This document shows, piece after piece, positions 54,143 to 62,449 of a stretch of DNA of 64,000 nucleotides. Source of the DNA: Allomuricauda sp. Lineage in GTDB: Bacteria > Bacteroidota > Bacteroidia > Flavobacteriales > Flavobacteriaceae. Made by a program: the position numbers and the translations under genes. Position 1 is the stretch's first letter; each line of letters begins with the position of its first letter. The notes under the pieces were generated by a model. That model did no database searches and was not told the origin of the DNA. It saw nothing but the letters and a program-made list of their open reading frames with translations. Location of the stretch: assembly GCF_028280385.1 (NCBI RefSeq), contig NZ_JANQLX010000003.1, positions 1-64,000 on the forward strand, read 5' to 3'.

Positions 54143-54580
54143 ATGAACGAAAGCAAACAAGAAAAGTATGATAAGGCCTATTTACGAATGGCCAAGGAGT
54201 GGGGAAAGCTTTCCTATTGTAAAAGGAAACAAGTAGGCGCGATCATTGTTAAAGATCGCATGATCATATCTGACGGTTATAATGGGACACCCACCGGTTT
54301 TGAAAATTTTTGTGAGGACGAAGAAGGGTACACCAAATGGTACGTACTGCATGCAGAGGCCAACGCCATTTTAAAAGTAGCTTCGTCCACGCAATCCTGT
54401 GAAGGGGCCACCTTGTATATTACATTGTCGCCCTGCAGGGAATGTAGCAAATTGATTCATCAGGCGGGCATAAAACGTGTGGTGTACCAAACAGCCTACA
54501 AAGATGATTCCGGTTTGCGGTTTTTGGAGAGGGCCGGCGTGGAAATACACCATTTGCCCATCTTGGAAGAAATGGTTTAA
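54143..54580 (+). CDS. Deoxycytidylate deaminase (dCMP deaminase-like)
   Basis: A 145-residue zinc-dependent cytidine-deaminase-fold enzyme with HAE (70-72), proton donor Glu72 and PCRECS (Cys98, Cys101) as zinc ligands. ISDGYNGTPTGFENFCEDEEG has the extra Cys region typical of the dCMP deaminase/ComEB class. It converts dCMP to dUMP for thymidylate supply. The gene lies 17 bases before a processing protease gene and is probably cotranscribed. Confidence 0.93.
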   Translation: MNESKQEKYDKAYLRMAKEWGKLSYCKRKQVGAIIVKDRMIISDGYNGTPTGFENFCEDEEGYTKWYVLHAEANAILKVASSTQSCEGATLYITLSPCRECSKLIHQAGIKRVVYQTAYKDDSGLRFLERAGVEIHHLPILEEMV

Positions 54581-54596
54581 CCCCACCATTTAAGTT

Positions 54597-56222
54597 ATGA
54601 AAAAGAAATATCAGTATATCTTACCTACCATCTTGGCCTTTGTGCTGGCCATAGGAATTTTTATTGGAGGAAAACTTCACTTTGACGATACCCCGGAAAA
54701 ATTGTTCAGCACCAATTCCAAGAAAGATAAGCTCAACAGACTTATAGACTATATCGATTACGAATATGTGGACGACATTGACACGGATAGCATTGTAGAT
54801 GTAACAGTGAACAATATTCTTGGAAAATTGGATCCGCATTCGGTCTATATTCCCAGAAGTGAAATGGAGGAGGTCTCTGAAAATATGAAAGGAGACTTTG
54901 TGGGGATAGGCGTTAGCTTTTACATGTACCGTGATACCATTACTGTAATTAGAACCATAAAAAATGGGCCCAGCCACAAAAGTGGGATCAAAGCAGGAGA
55001 TCGCATTTTAGTAGCTGATCAAGATACCCTTTTTGGCCGCCGCATCCCTAACAACGAAATCGTATCCACTTTAAAGGGGAAAATAGGGACCAAGGTGGAT
55101 CTTACGGTCTATCGCAAGCAGGAAAACCGCAATTTGAACATTACCGTTACCCGGGATAAGGTGCCAATAAGAAGCGTGGATTCCTATTATATGCTCACTA
55201 GGGATATGGGCTATATCAAGATCAATAGGTTTGCGGAGTCCACTTTTGATGAGTTCAAGGATGCCCTGCGAAAGTTAAAGATCAGGGGAGCGGAAAAGTT
55301 GGTGCTCGACCTCAGGGACAATCCTGGGGGCTACCTGGGCATTGCCGAGAAATTGGCCGATGAGTTTTTGGAAGATGACAAGCTCATCCTGTTTACAAAA
55401 AATAAAAAAGGCAGGGTCAAAAAAGCATTTGCCACCAAAAAAGGGGATTTTGAGGATAAGCCCGTATATGTCTTGATCAACGAACGTTCGGCTTCGGCCA
55501 GCGAGATCATTGCAGGTGCGCTGCAAGACAACGACGTGGGCACCATTGTAGGGCGCAGGTCCTTTGGAAAGGGCTTGGTGCAACGGGAAATGGACCTGGG
55601 AGATGGTTCAGCCGTTAGATTGACCGTGTCCAGATATTATACCCCCACCGGGCGCTCCATTCAACGTTCGTACAAAAAGGGCCATAAGGATTATTACCAG
55701 ACCTTTATGGAACGATATAGAAATGGTGAGCTCAATTCTGTGGATAGCATTAAAGTGGCAGATTCCCTGAAATTTGTAACGCCCAAGGGGAAGGTGGTCT
55801 ATGGTGGTGGCGGAATTATACCAGACGTGTTCGTGCCCATTGGCACCAATGAAGAGGAAGCTGTGGATAGCATGGATGGAGCCGAATTCTTTTCCCGTTT
55901 CGTTTTTGAGCATTTGGAAAAGGACAGAACCAGATATTCCTATTTGTCCAAAAACGAGTTCTTGGATGATTTTAGGGTAGACGATATCCTGTTTGATGAA
56001 TTCATCCAGTTTGTGCTGAACAGAAAGATCAAATTGGATTTCTATGCCCAAGAAGGCAAAATCAAGGATTATTTAAAGGCCAATATTGCCGAACAATTGT
56101 TCTCACCAAACCTTTCGGCCCAAATAAAAGGGGAACATGATGCCATGTTGCAGAAAGTGAAGGAATTGGATCAGGCCATTTTTGGACGCCCAGACTTCGA
56201 AACAGCCGAATACAGGAATTAA
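54597..56222 (+). CDS. S41 family C-terminal processing peptidase
   Basis: A 541-residue protease with an N-terminal membrane anchor (YILPTILAFVLAIGIFIGG). A PDZ domain (about 95-185) contains GIKAGDRILVADQ. The protease domain has VLDLRDNPGG, the nucleophile Ser300 in NERSASASEII and the partner Lys325 in RSFGKGLV. It faces the periplasm and trims C-terminal tails of exported proteins. The last stretch (400-541) is a C-terminal extension typical of Bacteroidota CtpA. It is convergent with a small membrane protein gene, overlapping by 4 bases. Confidence 0.95.
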   Translation: MKKKYQYILPTILAFVLAIGIFIGGKLHFDDTPEKLFSTNSKKDKLNRLIDYIDYEYVDDIDTDSIVDVTVNNILGKLDPHSVYIPRSEMEEVSENMKGDFVGIGVSFYMYRDTITVIRTIKNGPSHKSGIKAGDRILVADQDTLFGRRIPNNEIVSTLKGKIGTKVDLTVYRKQENRNLNITVTRDKVPIRSVDSYYMLTRDMGYIKINRFAESTFDEFKDALRKLKIRGAEKLVLDLRDNPGGYLGIAEKLADEFLEDDKLILFTKNKKGRVKKAFATKKGDFEDKPVYVLINERSASASEIIAGALQDNDVGTIVGRRSFGKGLVQREMDLGDGSAVRLTVSRYYTPTGRSIQRSYKKGHKDYYQTFMERYRNGELNSVDSIKVADSLKFVTPKGKVVYGGGGIIPDVFVPIGTNEEEAVDSMDGAEFFSRFVFEHLEKDRTRYSYLSKNEFLDDFRVDDILFDEFIQFVLNRKIKLDFYAQEGKIKDYLKANIAEQLFSPNLSAQIKGEHDAMLQKVKELDQAIFGRPDFETAEYRN

Positions 56223-56419
56223 TCCTTTAGTTTTTTATCAATCTTTTTGCTTGCTGAGAATATCAGGATCAGCACTATGGCACATAAGGAGGCCACAATA
56301 CCGATCAAGGCAATGGTGCTATCTCCTTGAAATGGATCATTGAAATCCACCAAAGTAAAATTAAAGGCAATGAGACCAAGGGCCAGGATAATCAATATAA
56401 CTACAAAGGTCTTGTTCAT
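56219..56419 (-). CDS. Small two-helix membrane protein
   Basis: A 66-residue hydrophobic protein with two transmembrane helices (VVILIILALGLIAFNFTLV and TIALIGIVASLCAIVLILIF) and a charged C-terminus (KKIDKKLKD). I do not recognise the family. It lies 18 bases downstream of the MarC gene and may be cotranscribed. It overlaps the stop of the convergent S41 protease gene by 4 bases. Confidence 0.7.
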   Translation of the reverse strand: MNKTFVVILIILALGLIAFNFTLVDFNDPFQGDSTIALIGIVASLCAIVLILIFSASKKIDKKLKD

Positions 56420-56437
56420 ACGCTGAAATCGTTCGGA

Positions 56438-57016
56438 TTAATGCGCCAACAGTTGGTTAATGTTGGCGGCAAACAATTTTACTGCAATGGCCAACAGGAT
56501 CACTCCAAAAATCTTTCGAATCACATGGAGGCCATTTTTACCCAGAATACGCTCAATTTTGGCACTGGATTTTAGCACAACATAGACAAAGATAATGTTT
56601 ACAATTATGGCCACCACAATGTTTTCCACTTCAAATTCTGCCCGAAGTGCTAGGATGGACGTCAGTGTTCCGGCTCCGGCGATCAGGGGAAAGGCAATGG
56701 GAACCACGGAGGCGGTTTCGGCCTCGTCATCTTTGAAAAGGGTAATCCCCAAGACCATTTCCAAGGCCAGGAAAAAAATGACAAAGGCACCGGCCACCGC
56801 AAAGGAATTCACATCAATTCCGATGAGCTTGAGGATACTTTCCCCAACAAAAAGAAAAGCGGTCATGATCACTCCCGCAACAATGGATGCTTTCTCTGAT
56901 TGGATATGGCCCACTTTTTTCCGAAGTGACAGGATAATGGGGATACTGCCCAAAATGTCAATTACGGCAAAGAGCACCATGCTCGCGGTCACAATTTGTT
57001 GAAAACTAAATTTCAT
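56438..57016 (-). CDS. MarC family membrane protein
   Basis: A 192-residue inner-membrane protein with six hydrophobic helices, starting FSFQQIVTASMVLFAVIDILGSIPIIL and later PLIAGAGTLTSILALRAEF, the PL.AGPG-like MarC motif. MarC was once tied to antibiotic resistance, a claim not supported by later work; function remains unclear. Start chosen at 57016, where family members begin. An upstream ATG at 57073 adds 19 residues of poor quality. Confidence 0.92.
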   Translation of the reverse strand: MKFSFQQIVTASMVLFAVIDILGSIPIILSLRKKVGHIQSEKASIVAGVIMTAFLFVGESILKLIGIDVNSFAVAGAFVIFFLALEMVLGITLFKDDEAETASVVPIAFPLIAGAGTLTSILALRAEFEVENIVVAIIVNIIFVYVVLKSSAKIERILGKNGLHVIRKIFGVILLAIAVKLFAANINQLLAH

Positions 57017-57136
57017 GGCATTGCATTTTACGTTCACAAAGGTACGTGTAATACCATCCATTTGGATTTTCAACTTTTAAAGAAAAACCTACATTTTCGG
57101 TTTTAATTTACCTTTGCCCAAAAACCAAGGTGATCC

Positions 57137-57709
57137 ATGTTCCAAATTGATAAAACCATAGTTTCCGAAGAGATTTTGGACAACGATTTTGTCTGCAACC
57201 TAAATGCCTGTAAAGGGGCTTGCTGTGTGGATGGGGAATACGGTGCCCCCTTGGAGGAGTCAGAAACCACAATATTGACCGAAATCTTCGAAAAGGTGAA
57301 ACCTTATTTACGTAAAGAAGGGGTGGAGGCCATTCTGGAACAGGGGACTTTTGTAAAAGGGGAAGATGGGGAATGGGAAACACCCTTGGTCAACAAAAGT
57401 GAATGTGCCTACGTCATTTTTGATGAAAAGGGCATCACAAAATGTGGCATAGAGGCGGCACATTTGGATGGTGCCATCCCATGGAAAAAACCCATATCCT
57501 GTCATTTGTATCCTGTTCGTACCAGACAATACTCGGAATTTATGGCGGTAAACTACCACAAGTGGGAAATCTGTGACCCGGCTTGCCAGTTGGGGGAGGA
57601 ATTAAAAGTACCGGTATATAAATTCGTGAAAGAAGCGTTGATCAGAAAATTTGGCGAGGATTGGTACCACGAATTGGAGACGGTGGCCCAGGAAAGACCT
57701 ACACCGTAG
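57137..57709 (+). CDS. DUF3109 family Cys-rich protein
   Basis: A 190-residue cytoplasmic protein with Cys residues at NLNACKGACCVDGEYG (about 26-35), CAYVIFDEKGITKCGIE, SCHLYPVR and CDPACQLG, a spacing like that of YkgJ-type zinc or iron-sulfur binding proteins. The DUF3109 family is widespread in Bacteroidota and has no known function. Its last 11 bases overlap the convergent TPR-histidine kinase gene. No neighbour gives a pathway. Confidence 0.88.
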   Translation: MFQIDKTIVSEEILDNDFVCNLNACKGACCVDGEYGAPLEESETTILTEIFEKVKPYLRKEGVEAILEQGTFVKGEDGEWETPLVNKSECAYVIFDEKGITKCGIEAAHLDGAIPWKKPISCHLYPVRTRQYSEFMAVNYHKWEICDPACQLGEELKVPVYKFVKEALIRKFGEDWYHELETVAQERPTP

Positions 57710-59666
57710 GAATGTCCAATACTACTTTGGTGCCTTTTGGTTTTCCGTTCTCGTCAAAGAGGTCCACAATATCCACATCAAAACTATTTTGGTAGTCTTT
57801 GGAAAAGTTGGCAAATCGCTCCTTGGTGATTCGGATGCCCACTGATTTTCTTTTGAGCACCCTATTTTCCTTGTTTACCTGCGCTGCACCCCGGCCCACT
57901 CCATTATCTATAATTTCTATGGTGACGTAGCCATCATTTTTTCGGAGCACATTCACACTTATGATTTTTTCACCTTCTTTTGGGGAAAGACCATGCCAAA
58001 GGGAATTCTCAAGAAAAGGTTGGAGTGCCAATGATGGCACCTTTACAGATTCTGGATTGATCTCGTCGCACACATTGATGGAAAATTGGATCTCATTGGA
58101 AAAACGGATGTTTTCAATGTTCATATAGAGTTCTACGGTCTCCAATTCTTCCGCCAAGGTGATTTCCTTCAAAGTGGACGCTTCAAGGATTTTTCGCACC
58201 AATTTGGAAAATTTGTTGAGATAATGAACCGCATTTTTCTGTTCGTTATTGATGATGTACAACTTGATGGAATTCAAGGAATTGAACAAAAAATGGGGAT
58301 TCATCTGGCTGCGTAGCATATTTTGCTCCAAGCTGAGCACCCTTTTTTCATTTCTACTCTGATACTGCCTGTACAAAATATAGAGGATGGAAGAAATAAG
58401 TCCAACAATTAGCGCACTCACCAACAGTGTGGTCTGGTTTTTTCTCAACCGCAGTCGTACGATCTCATTTTCCTTGGCCAGTACGGATATTTGGTTGCTC
58501 TTTTTATCTGCCTCATACTTAACGATCACATCGTTCATGTATCTGAAGTTAGTGGAACTTGAAATCTCCTCATCAAATTCATCTGCCTTCTTATAATACT
58601 CATAGGCGGCCTTGAAATTTCCCCGTGCATATTCAAAATCCGACAACTTTTGATAGGCATAGAGCACATTGCTGGGGATGTTATGGGTCTGGGACATTTC
58701 CAATCCCTCAAGAATGAACTGCTCGGCTTTATCAAAATTCCCCAAATCGGTATAGGCCCAACCGGTATTTATGAACACCAATGGGGTAATAAAATAATCA
58801 CCAATGGTTTTGGATTGTTCATGAAGGGGTTCGAGCAAGACCAGGGCGGCATAGGGCATCTCCTGTTTTAAGTAGATCTGGGCCAAACTGTTTTTGCAAA
58901 TGATTCTCCCGTAGGTGGAGTTGATATCCTCATTGAACGCCAAGGACTTTCTATAGTTTTCAAGAGCGCCTTCCAAATCTCCCTTGCGTTCCAAACAATC
59001 CCCGATATTTTGGTGGTTGATGGCCAAACCCAATTTGTTGCCCAGCTCCTCTTCCAGTTTTAAGGCGCGCTTAAATTGCAGGATGGCAAGATCATATTGC
59101 TCCAAGGTCTGGTACAGGTTCCCAATACAATTGAGCGATACATTGATATTCCTTTTGATATGGTGCGAAGGGTTCTCCACCTCTTCGGCCAGTTCCAAGG
59201 CTTTTTGGTTATAATCCAGTGCAGTTTTTATGGCGTCTGTTCGTCTATACACTACGCCCAACATATTTAGGCACCTCACTTTGAGCTCCACATTGTTGGC
59301 CTCCTCGGCCAATTCCAAGGCTGCCGTATGAAGGTCGGCCGCTTCTTTGAATTTGGAATAGTTACGGTAGGTGGCCCCCATTTGGTCCAAAGCATAAGAT
59401 TCGCCTTCCAAATAACCTGCTTCCTTGCTCAAGTTGGCAAAATATCTAAGCAGTGTGGTATCTCCGGTTTCGGACTTTAGCTCTGTATTGAGCACCAAGT
59501 AGGTCTTGGCCCTCATTTTAACGATCCGCTCGGCTTTTTCCTTAAAAGCTTCAGGGATTTCCTGTGCCTTACCGTTGGGAAGGGTCAGAAAAAATAGCCA
59601 TAAGAAAATGAATACCCTTGGAAGGGCATTGGGATGTAGGGATTTTATCGGTTGTAATCTGCGCAC
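57699..59666 (-). CDS. TPR-containing sensor histidine kinase (LytS/HisKA_7-type)
   Basis: A 655-residue inner-membrane kinase. A signal-like N-terminus (VFIFLWLFFLTLPNGKAQ) leads to about eight tetratricopeptide repeats in the periplasm (50-370), e.g. ALDYNQKALELAEEV and ALENYRKSLAFNED. One transmembrane helix follows (LLVSALIVGLISSILYILY, near 405-423). The His kinase part has QMNPHFLFNSLNSIKLYI (His near 445) and an ATPase domain with DNGVGRG. It pairs with the LytTR regulator 15 bases upstream. The TPR domain could sense peptides or proteins. Confidence 0.93.
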   Translation of the reverse strand: MRRLQPIKSLHPNALPRVFIFLWLFFLTLPNGKAQEIPEAFKEKAERIVKMRAKTYLVLNTELKSETGDTTLLRYFANLSKEAGYLEGESYALDQMGATYRNYSKFKEAADLHTAALELAEEANNVELKVRCLNMLGVVYRRTDAIKTALDYNQKALELAEEVENPSHHIKRNINVSLNCIGNLYQTLEQYDLAILQFKRALKLEEELGNKLGLAINHQNIGDCLERKGDLEGALENYRKSLAFNEDINSTYGRIICKNSLAQIYLKQEMPYAALVLLEPLHEQSKTIGDYFITPLVFINTGWAYTDLGNFDKAEQFILEGLEMSQTHNIPSNVLYAYQKLSDFEYARGNFKAAYEYYKKADEFDEEISSSTNFRYMNDVIVKYEADKKSNQISVLAKENEIVRLRLRKNQTTLLVSALIVGLISSILYILYRQYQSRNEKRVLSLEQNMLRSQMNPHFLFNSLNSIKLYIINNEQKNAVHYLNKFSKLVRKILEASTLKEITLAEELETVELYMNIENIRFSNEIQFSINVCDEINPESVKVPSLALQPFLENSLWHGLSPKEGEKIISVNVLRKNDGYVTIEIIDNGVGRGAAQVNKENRVLKRKSVGIRITKERFANFSKDYQNSFDVDIVDLFDENGKPKGTKVVLDIPTV

Positions 59667-59681
59667 TGGTGTTAACGGGGG

Positions 59682-60416
59682 TTACAACATATCCAGAAAG
59701 TCGGACTTTTTTTGTCTGGAGACCGGTATTTTATGGTTGGATTCCAATACCACATAGCCATCGGTCTTTAGAAACTCTTTTATTTTGTTGAGATTGATGA
59801 TGTAAGAATTGTGGATCCTGAAAAAACTGGTGTCAGGCAAGAGGGCATTTACCTCTTTTAGTTTTTTGGTAAGAAGAATTTTTTGTCCGTCGCTTAGGAA
59901 AATGGTGCTGTAATTTCCATCAGATTCGGCATACAGAATGTCATCGCTGTTCAGGAACAACAATTTACCATCTGTATTGATGGTGATTTTCTTGCTATGC
60001 GATTCGGCATTGAAATTCAACAGGATCTGCTCCAGTTTCTCAACGGTCAAATTCTTGGTATTGTATTTTTTTATTTTGGAGATGGTAACTTCCAGGTCGT
60101 CGGTATCTATGGGCTTAAGGAGATAATCGATGGCCTCGTTCTTCAGGGCCTTAAGGGCATACTGGTTATAGGCTGTGGTAATGACTACAGGGAAGTTCTT
60201 GTTCTTAAGATTTTTGATGAACTGAAATCCGTCCATGGCAGGCATTTCAATATCCAGAAAAAGACAATCGGGCGTATTCCGTTCTAGATAGTCCAAAGCC
60301 TCGTGGGCATCTGTAAAAGATGCCACAATATCCACCTCATCGGTCAAATTGGTCAACTCCCAACTAAGACTCTGCAACGCCTTGACCTCGTCATCAACAA
60401 TAACTGCTTCTAACAT
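59682..60416 (-). CDS. LytTR family response regulator
   Basis: A 244-residue regulator. The receiver domain (1-120) has Asp10-class acidic residues VIVDDE and the phosphoacceptor Asp55 in LFLDIEMPAMDG, with the Lys in YLLKPIDTDD. The LytTR DNA-binding domain (about 145-244) has LFLNSDDILYAESDGNYSTIFL, FFRIHNSYIINLNKI and HKIPVSRQKKSDFL. It precedes the kinase gene by 15 bases and is divergent from a small gene whose upstream region contains LytTR-type direct repeats. That small gene is the natural candidate target. Confidence 0.95.
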   Translation of the reverse strand: MLEAVIVDDEVKALQSLSWELTNLTDEVDIVASFTDAHEALDYLERNTPDCLFLDIEMPAMDGFQFIKNLKNKNFPVVITTAYNQYALKALKNEAIDYLLKPIDTDDLEVTISKIKKYNTKNLTVEKLEQILLNFNAESHSKKITINTDGKLLFLNSDDILYAESDGNYSTIFLSDGQKILLTKKLKEVNALLPDTSFFRIHNSYIINLNKIKEFLKTDGYVVLESNHKIPVSRQKKSDFLDML

Positions 60417-60596
60417 GCTCTACATTAATATAATTCAAATTTAGGATTATTATCCTTATAGGTTCTAAATTATGTGCTAATGGGCGTTTTACACGTATAA
60501 CTGGCACAAAAACCCTGTATGCTGAAAATTGCATCATTTTTATCAGGTGAAATGGCCAAATCCTAGTTTTTCCATAGGAATTAAAACCTCCATAAC

Positions 60597-60628
60597 CATT
60601 TATACATAAAAAAAGACCGATTATACAT
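60597..60628 (+). promoter_or_regulatory. Direct repeat with 21-bp periodicity, putative LytTR operator
   Basis: Two 11-mers, CATTTATACAT (60597-60607) and CGATTATACAT (60618-60628), match at 9 of 11 positions, and the shared TTATACAT octamers begin exactly 21 bases apart (two helical turns, 13-base spacer). This is the known geometry of LytTR-family binding sites. They lie in the 285-base divergent region between the LytTR regulator gene and the small gene at 60702, about 28 bases upstream of a TATACTTTG promoter-like motif at 60656-60664, a typical activator position. Confidence 0.5.
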
Positions 60629-60701
60629 CCCCATACGGTTGCGTTGGGATTGTTTTATACTTTGGCTTAGTCAATTTGAGATAACCTAACTTCCATCCAA
60701 A

Positions 60702-60824
60702 ATGAAAAAGTGCTTTCTATTATTCGTATTGTTGATTATAGCCTTGATTTGCGCATCATTGATGGAAGAGGGAAAGGATTTAAAGATTCAATCAGACTGG
60801 AGTGAAGTGGCCAATAACCAATAG
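60702..60824 (+). CDS. Small membrane peptide, 40 residues, divergent from the LytTR system
   Basis: ATG at 60702 opens a 40-codon frame ending in TAG: two Lys, a hydrophobic stretch (CFLLFVLLIIALICASL, residues 4-20) and a charged tail (EEGKDLKIQSDWSEV). It is either a short secreted or single-pass membrane peptide. The frame continues open for 69 more codons after the TAG, so this could be the front of an interrupted gene. It has LytTR-like repeats upstream and a strong terminator downstream, which argues for a real transcription unit. I do not recognise the family. Confidence 0.5.
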   Translation: MKKCFLLFVLLIIALICASLMEEGKDLKIQSDWSEVANNQ

Positions 60825-61034
60825 CCCTTCTTCCATAAGTTCATATACATTACCAACAAGCGTACGGCCGGAGCAACCAACCTCTTGATCATAGAAACTG
60901 CTTGCAAAACTTATCCCGGAAAAATCCGAGAATTGGGTCGGGTTTTGGGTTTCGGGGGAACTACCTGGAATTTTGACCTGTTGAAGATGAAGCTGGGAAT
61001 GGCCGTACAATTGGTAATGCAAACGAAGCAATAA
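60825..61034 (+). pseudogene. In-frame continuation of the small gene after an amber codon
   Basis: After the TAG at 60822-60824 the same frame runs open to a TAA at 61032-61034, giving FIYITNKRTAGATN, CKTYPGKIRELGRVLGFGG and LLKMKLGMAVQLV as readable stretches. G+C at third positions looks higher than in the flanking spacer, as in real genes. No good start codon occurs early in this second half. A nonsense mutation in a gene of 110 codons fits best; readthrough, a sequencing error or chance are alternatives. Confidence 0.35.
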
Positions 61035-61064
61035 CTGTTCTAAGCGTAATTTCCATTAATTATT

Positions 61065-61106
61065 AGACCAAAAAGTATATACAACAAATACTTTTTGGTC
61101 TTTTTT
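61065..61106 (+). terminator. Strong Rho-independent terminator after the small gene
   Basis: A perfect 14-bp stem, AGACCAAAAAGTAT (61065-61078) and ATACTTTTTGGTCT (61088-61101), has a 9-base loop and is followed by a T-run. It lies 30 bases after the final TAA and shows that the small gene forms an independent transcript. Confidence 0.9.
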
Positions 61107-61279
61107 GTTTTGGTGCAAAGTACTTCCGTTTTATCATTTTTATTCAGACCGCCCAATCCCAAGAAATATCACCGGCCAGCCTAGATTTCAACAGATTGTG
61201 TTAAAAACTTTGCAGACCATTTGATAAAACCGCCTTTACAATTTGGTCACATTTTTGAATCTTTGTTAGCCCTATTCGC

Positions 61280-61293
61280 AAGGAAATTTCCTT
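61280..61293. promoter_or_regulatory. 14-bp perfect palindrome upstream of nrdB
   Basis: AAGGAAATTTCCTT is fully self-complementary and lies 29 bases before the nrdB start. It could be an operator. It does not match the NrdR-box consensus that I know, and I saw no NrdR box in this intergenic region. Confidence 0.35.
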
Positions 61294-61322
61294 CCATTTT
61301 TTAATTTTTTTAACGCACAATT

Positions 61323-62309
61323 ATGTCAGCAGCCATTGAACCCATACTAGAAGAGAACAAAGATAGATTTGTGATTTTCCCAATTCAGCACCATGACCTT
61401 TGGGATTGGTACAAGAAACAGGAAGCTTGTTTTTGGACCGCTGAGGAAATTGACCTGCACCAAGATTTAACCGATTGGAACAACAAGCTCAATGACGATG
61501 AGCGATATTTCATCAAACATATCTTGGCCTTCTTTGCCGCCTCGGATGGCATAGTAAATGAGAATTTGGCGGAAAACTTTGTGAACGAGGTGCAATACTC
61601 CGAAGCTAAGTTTTTCTATGGTTTCCAGATCATGATGGAGAACATCCATTCCGAGACCTATTCGCTGCTGATCGATACTTATGTAAAAGATGAAAAGGAA
61701 AAGAATGTGCTGTTCAAGGCCATTGAGAATTTCCCTGCCATTAAGAAGAAAGCGGATTGGGCCTTGCGATGGATCGAGTCCCCAAGTTTTGCAGAACGGC
61801 TGATTGCCTTTGCTGCTGTGGAAGGAATCTTCTTTTCCGGGGCATTCTGTTCCATTTTCTGGTTGAAGAAAAGAGGACTGATGCCGGGATTGACCTTTTC
61901 CAATGAGCTTATTTCAAGGGATGAGGGGATGCATTGCGACTATGCCGTTCACTTGCACAACAAACACTTGGTAAACAAAGTGCCAAAAGAACGGATCAAG
62001 GAGATTATTGTAGATGCCTTGAATATAGAACGGGAATTTATCACCGAATCACTTCCGGTAAGTTTGATTGGTATGAATGCCAAGTTGATGACACAATACT
62101 TGGAGTTTGTAACGGATCGTTTATTGGTGGAACTAGGATGTGAAAAAGAATACAATGCCAGTAATCCATTTGATTTTATGGATATGATTTCCCTTCAAGG
62201 GAAAACCAACTTCTTTGAAAAAAGAGTGTCGGAATATCAAAAAGCCGGCGTTTTGAACAAAGAAAAAGATGCTGATTCCCAAAAGATCAGCTTTGACGCG
62301 GACTTCTAG
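61323..62309 (+). CDS. nrdB: Ribonucleotide reductase class I, beta subunit
   Basis: A 328-residue R2 protein of the eukaryote-like clade. It carries Asp75, Glu106, His109, Glu167, Glu201 and His204 as the di-iron ligands, and the radical Tyr113 in [12 protein letters not shown]. The segments [16 protein letters not shown] and [22 protein letters not shown] strongly resemble animal R2. It ends in DADF, the tail that docks into the alpha subunit. It supplies the tyrosyl radical for dNTP synthesis. The alpha gene follows after 140 bases. Confidence 0.97.
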   Translation: MSAAIEPILEENKDRFVIFPIQHHDLWDWYKKQEACFWTAEEIDLHQDLTDWNNKLNDDERYFIKHILAFFAASDGIVNENLAENFVNEVQYSEAKFFYGFQIMMENIHSETYSLLIDTYVKDEKEKNVLFKAIENFPAIKKKADWALRWIESPSFAERLIAFAAVEGIFFSGAFCSIFWLKKRGLMPGLTFSNELISRDEGMHCDYAVHLHNKHLVNKVPKERIKEIIVDALNIEREFITESLPVSLIGMNAKLMTQYLEFVTDRLLVELGCEKEYNASNPFDFMDMISLQGKTNFFEKRVSEYQKAGVLNKEKDADSQKISFDADF

Positions 62310-62449
62310 GAAGACCAACAGAACTTATAACCTCCCGCCCCAGAGGACGACTTAAAATAACTTGGCCCAAATCAAAATGTGGATGTCCACAAAGTAACCT
62401 ATGCTGTGGTGTAACCAACAGGCGTATCACTTAAAAATATTCGTAGCAC

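Noticed and set aside
60792..61031. Minus-strand open frame opposite the small gene
   Set aside because: Composition is unlike the neighbours and it has no signal or domain; the plus-strand frame ends at a strong plus-strand terminator.
61035..61322. NrdR box and promoter search upstream of nrdB
   Set aside because: No motif matched the NrdR consensus or the Bacteroidota -33/-7 pair well enough to call.
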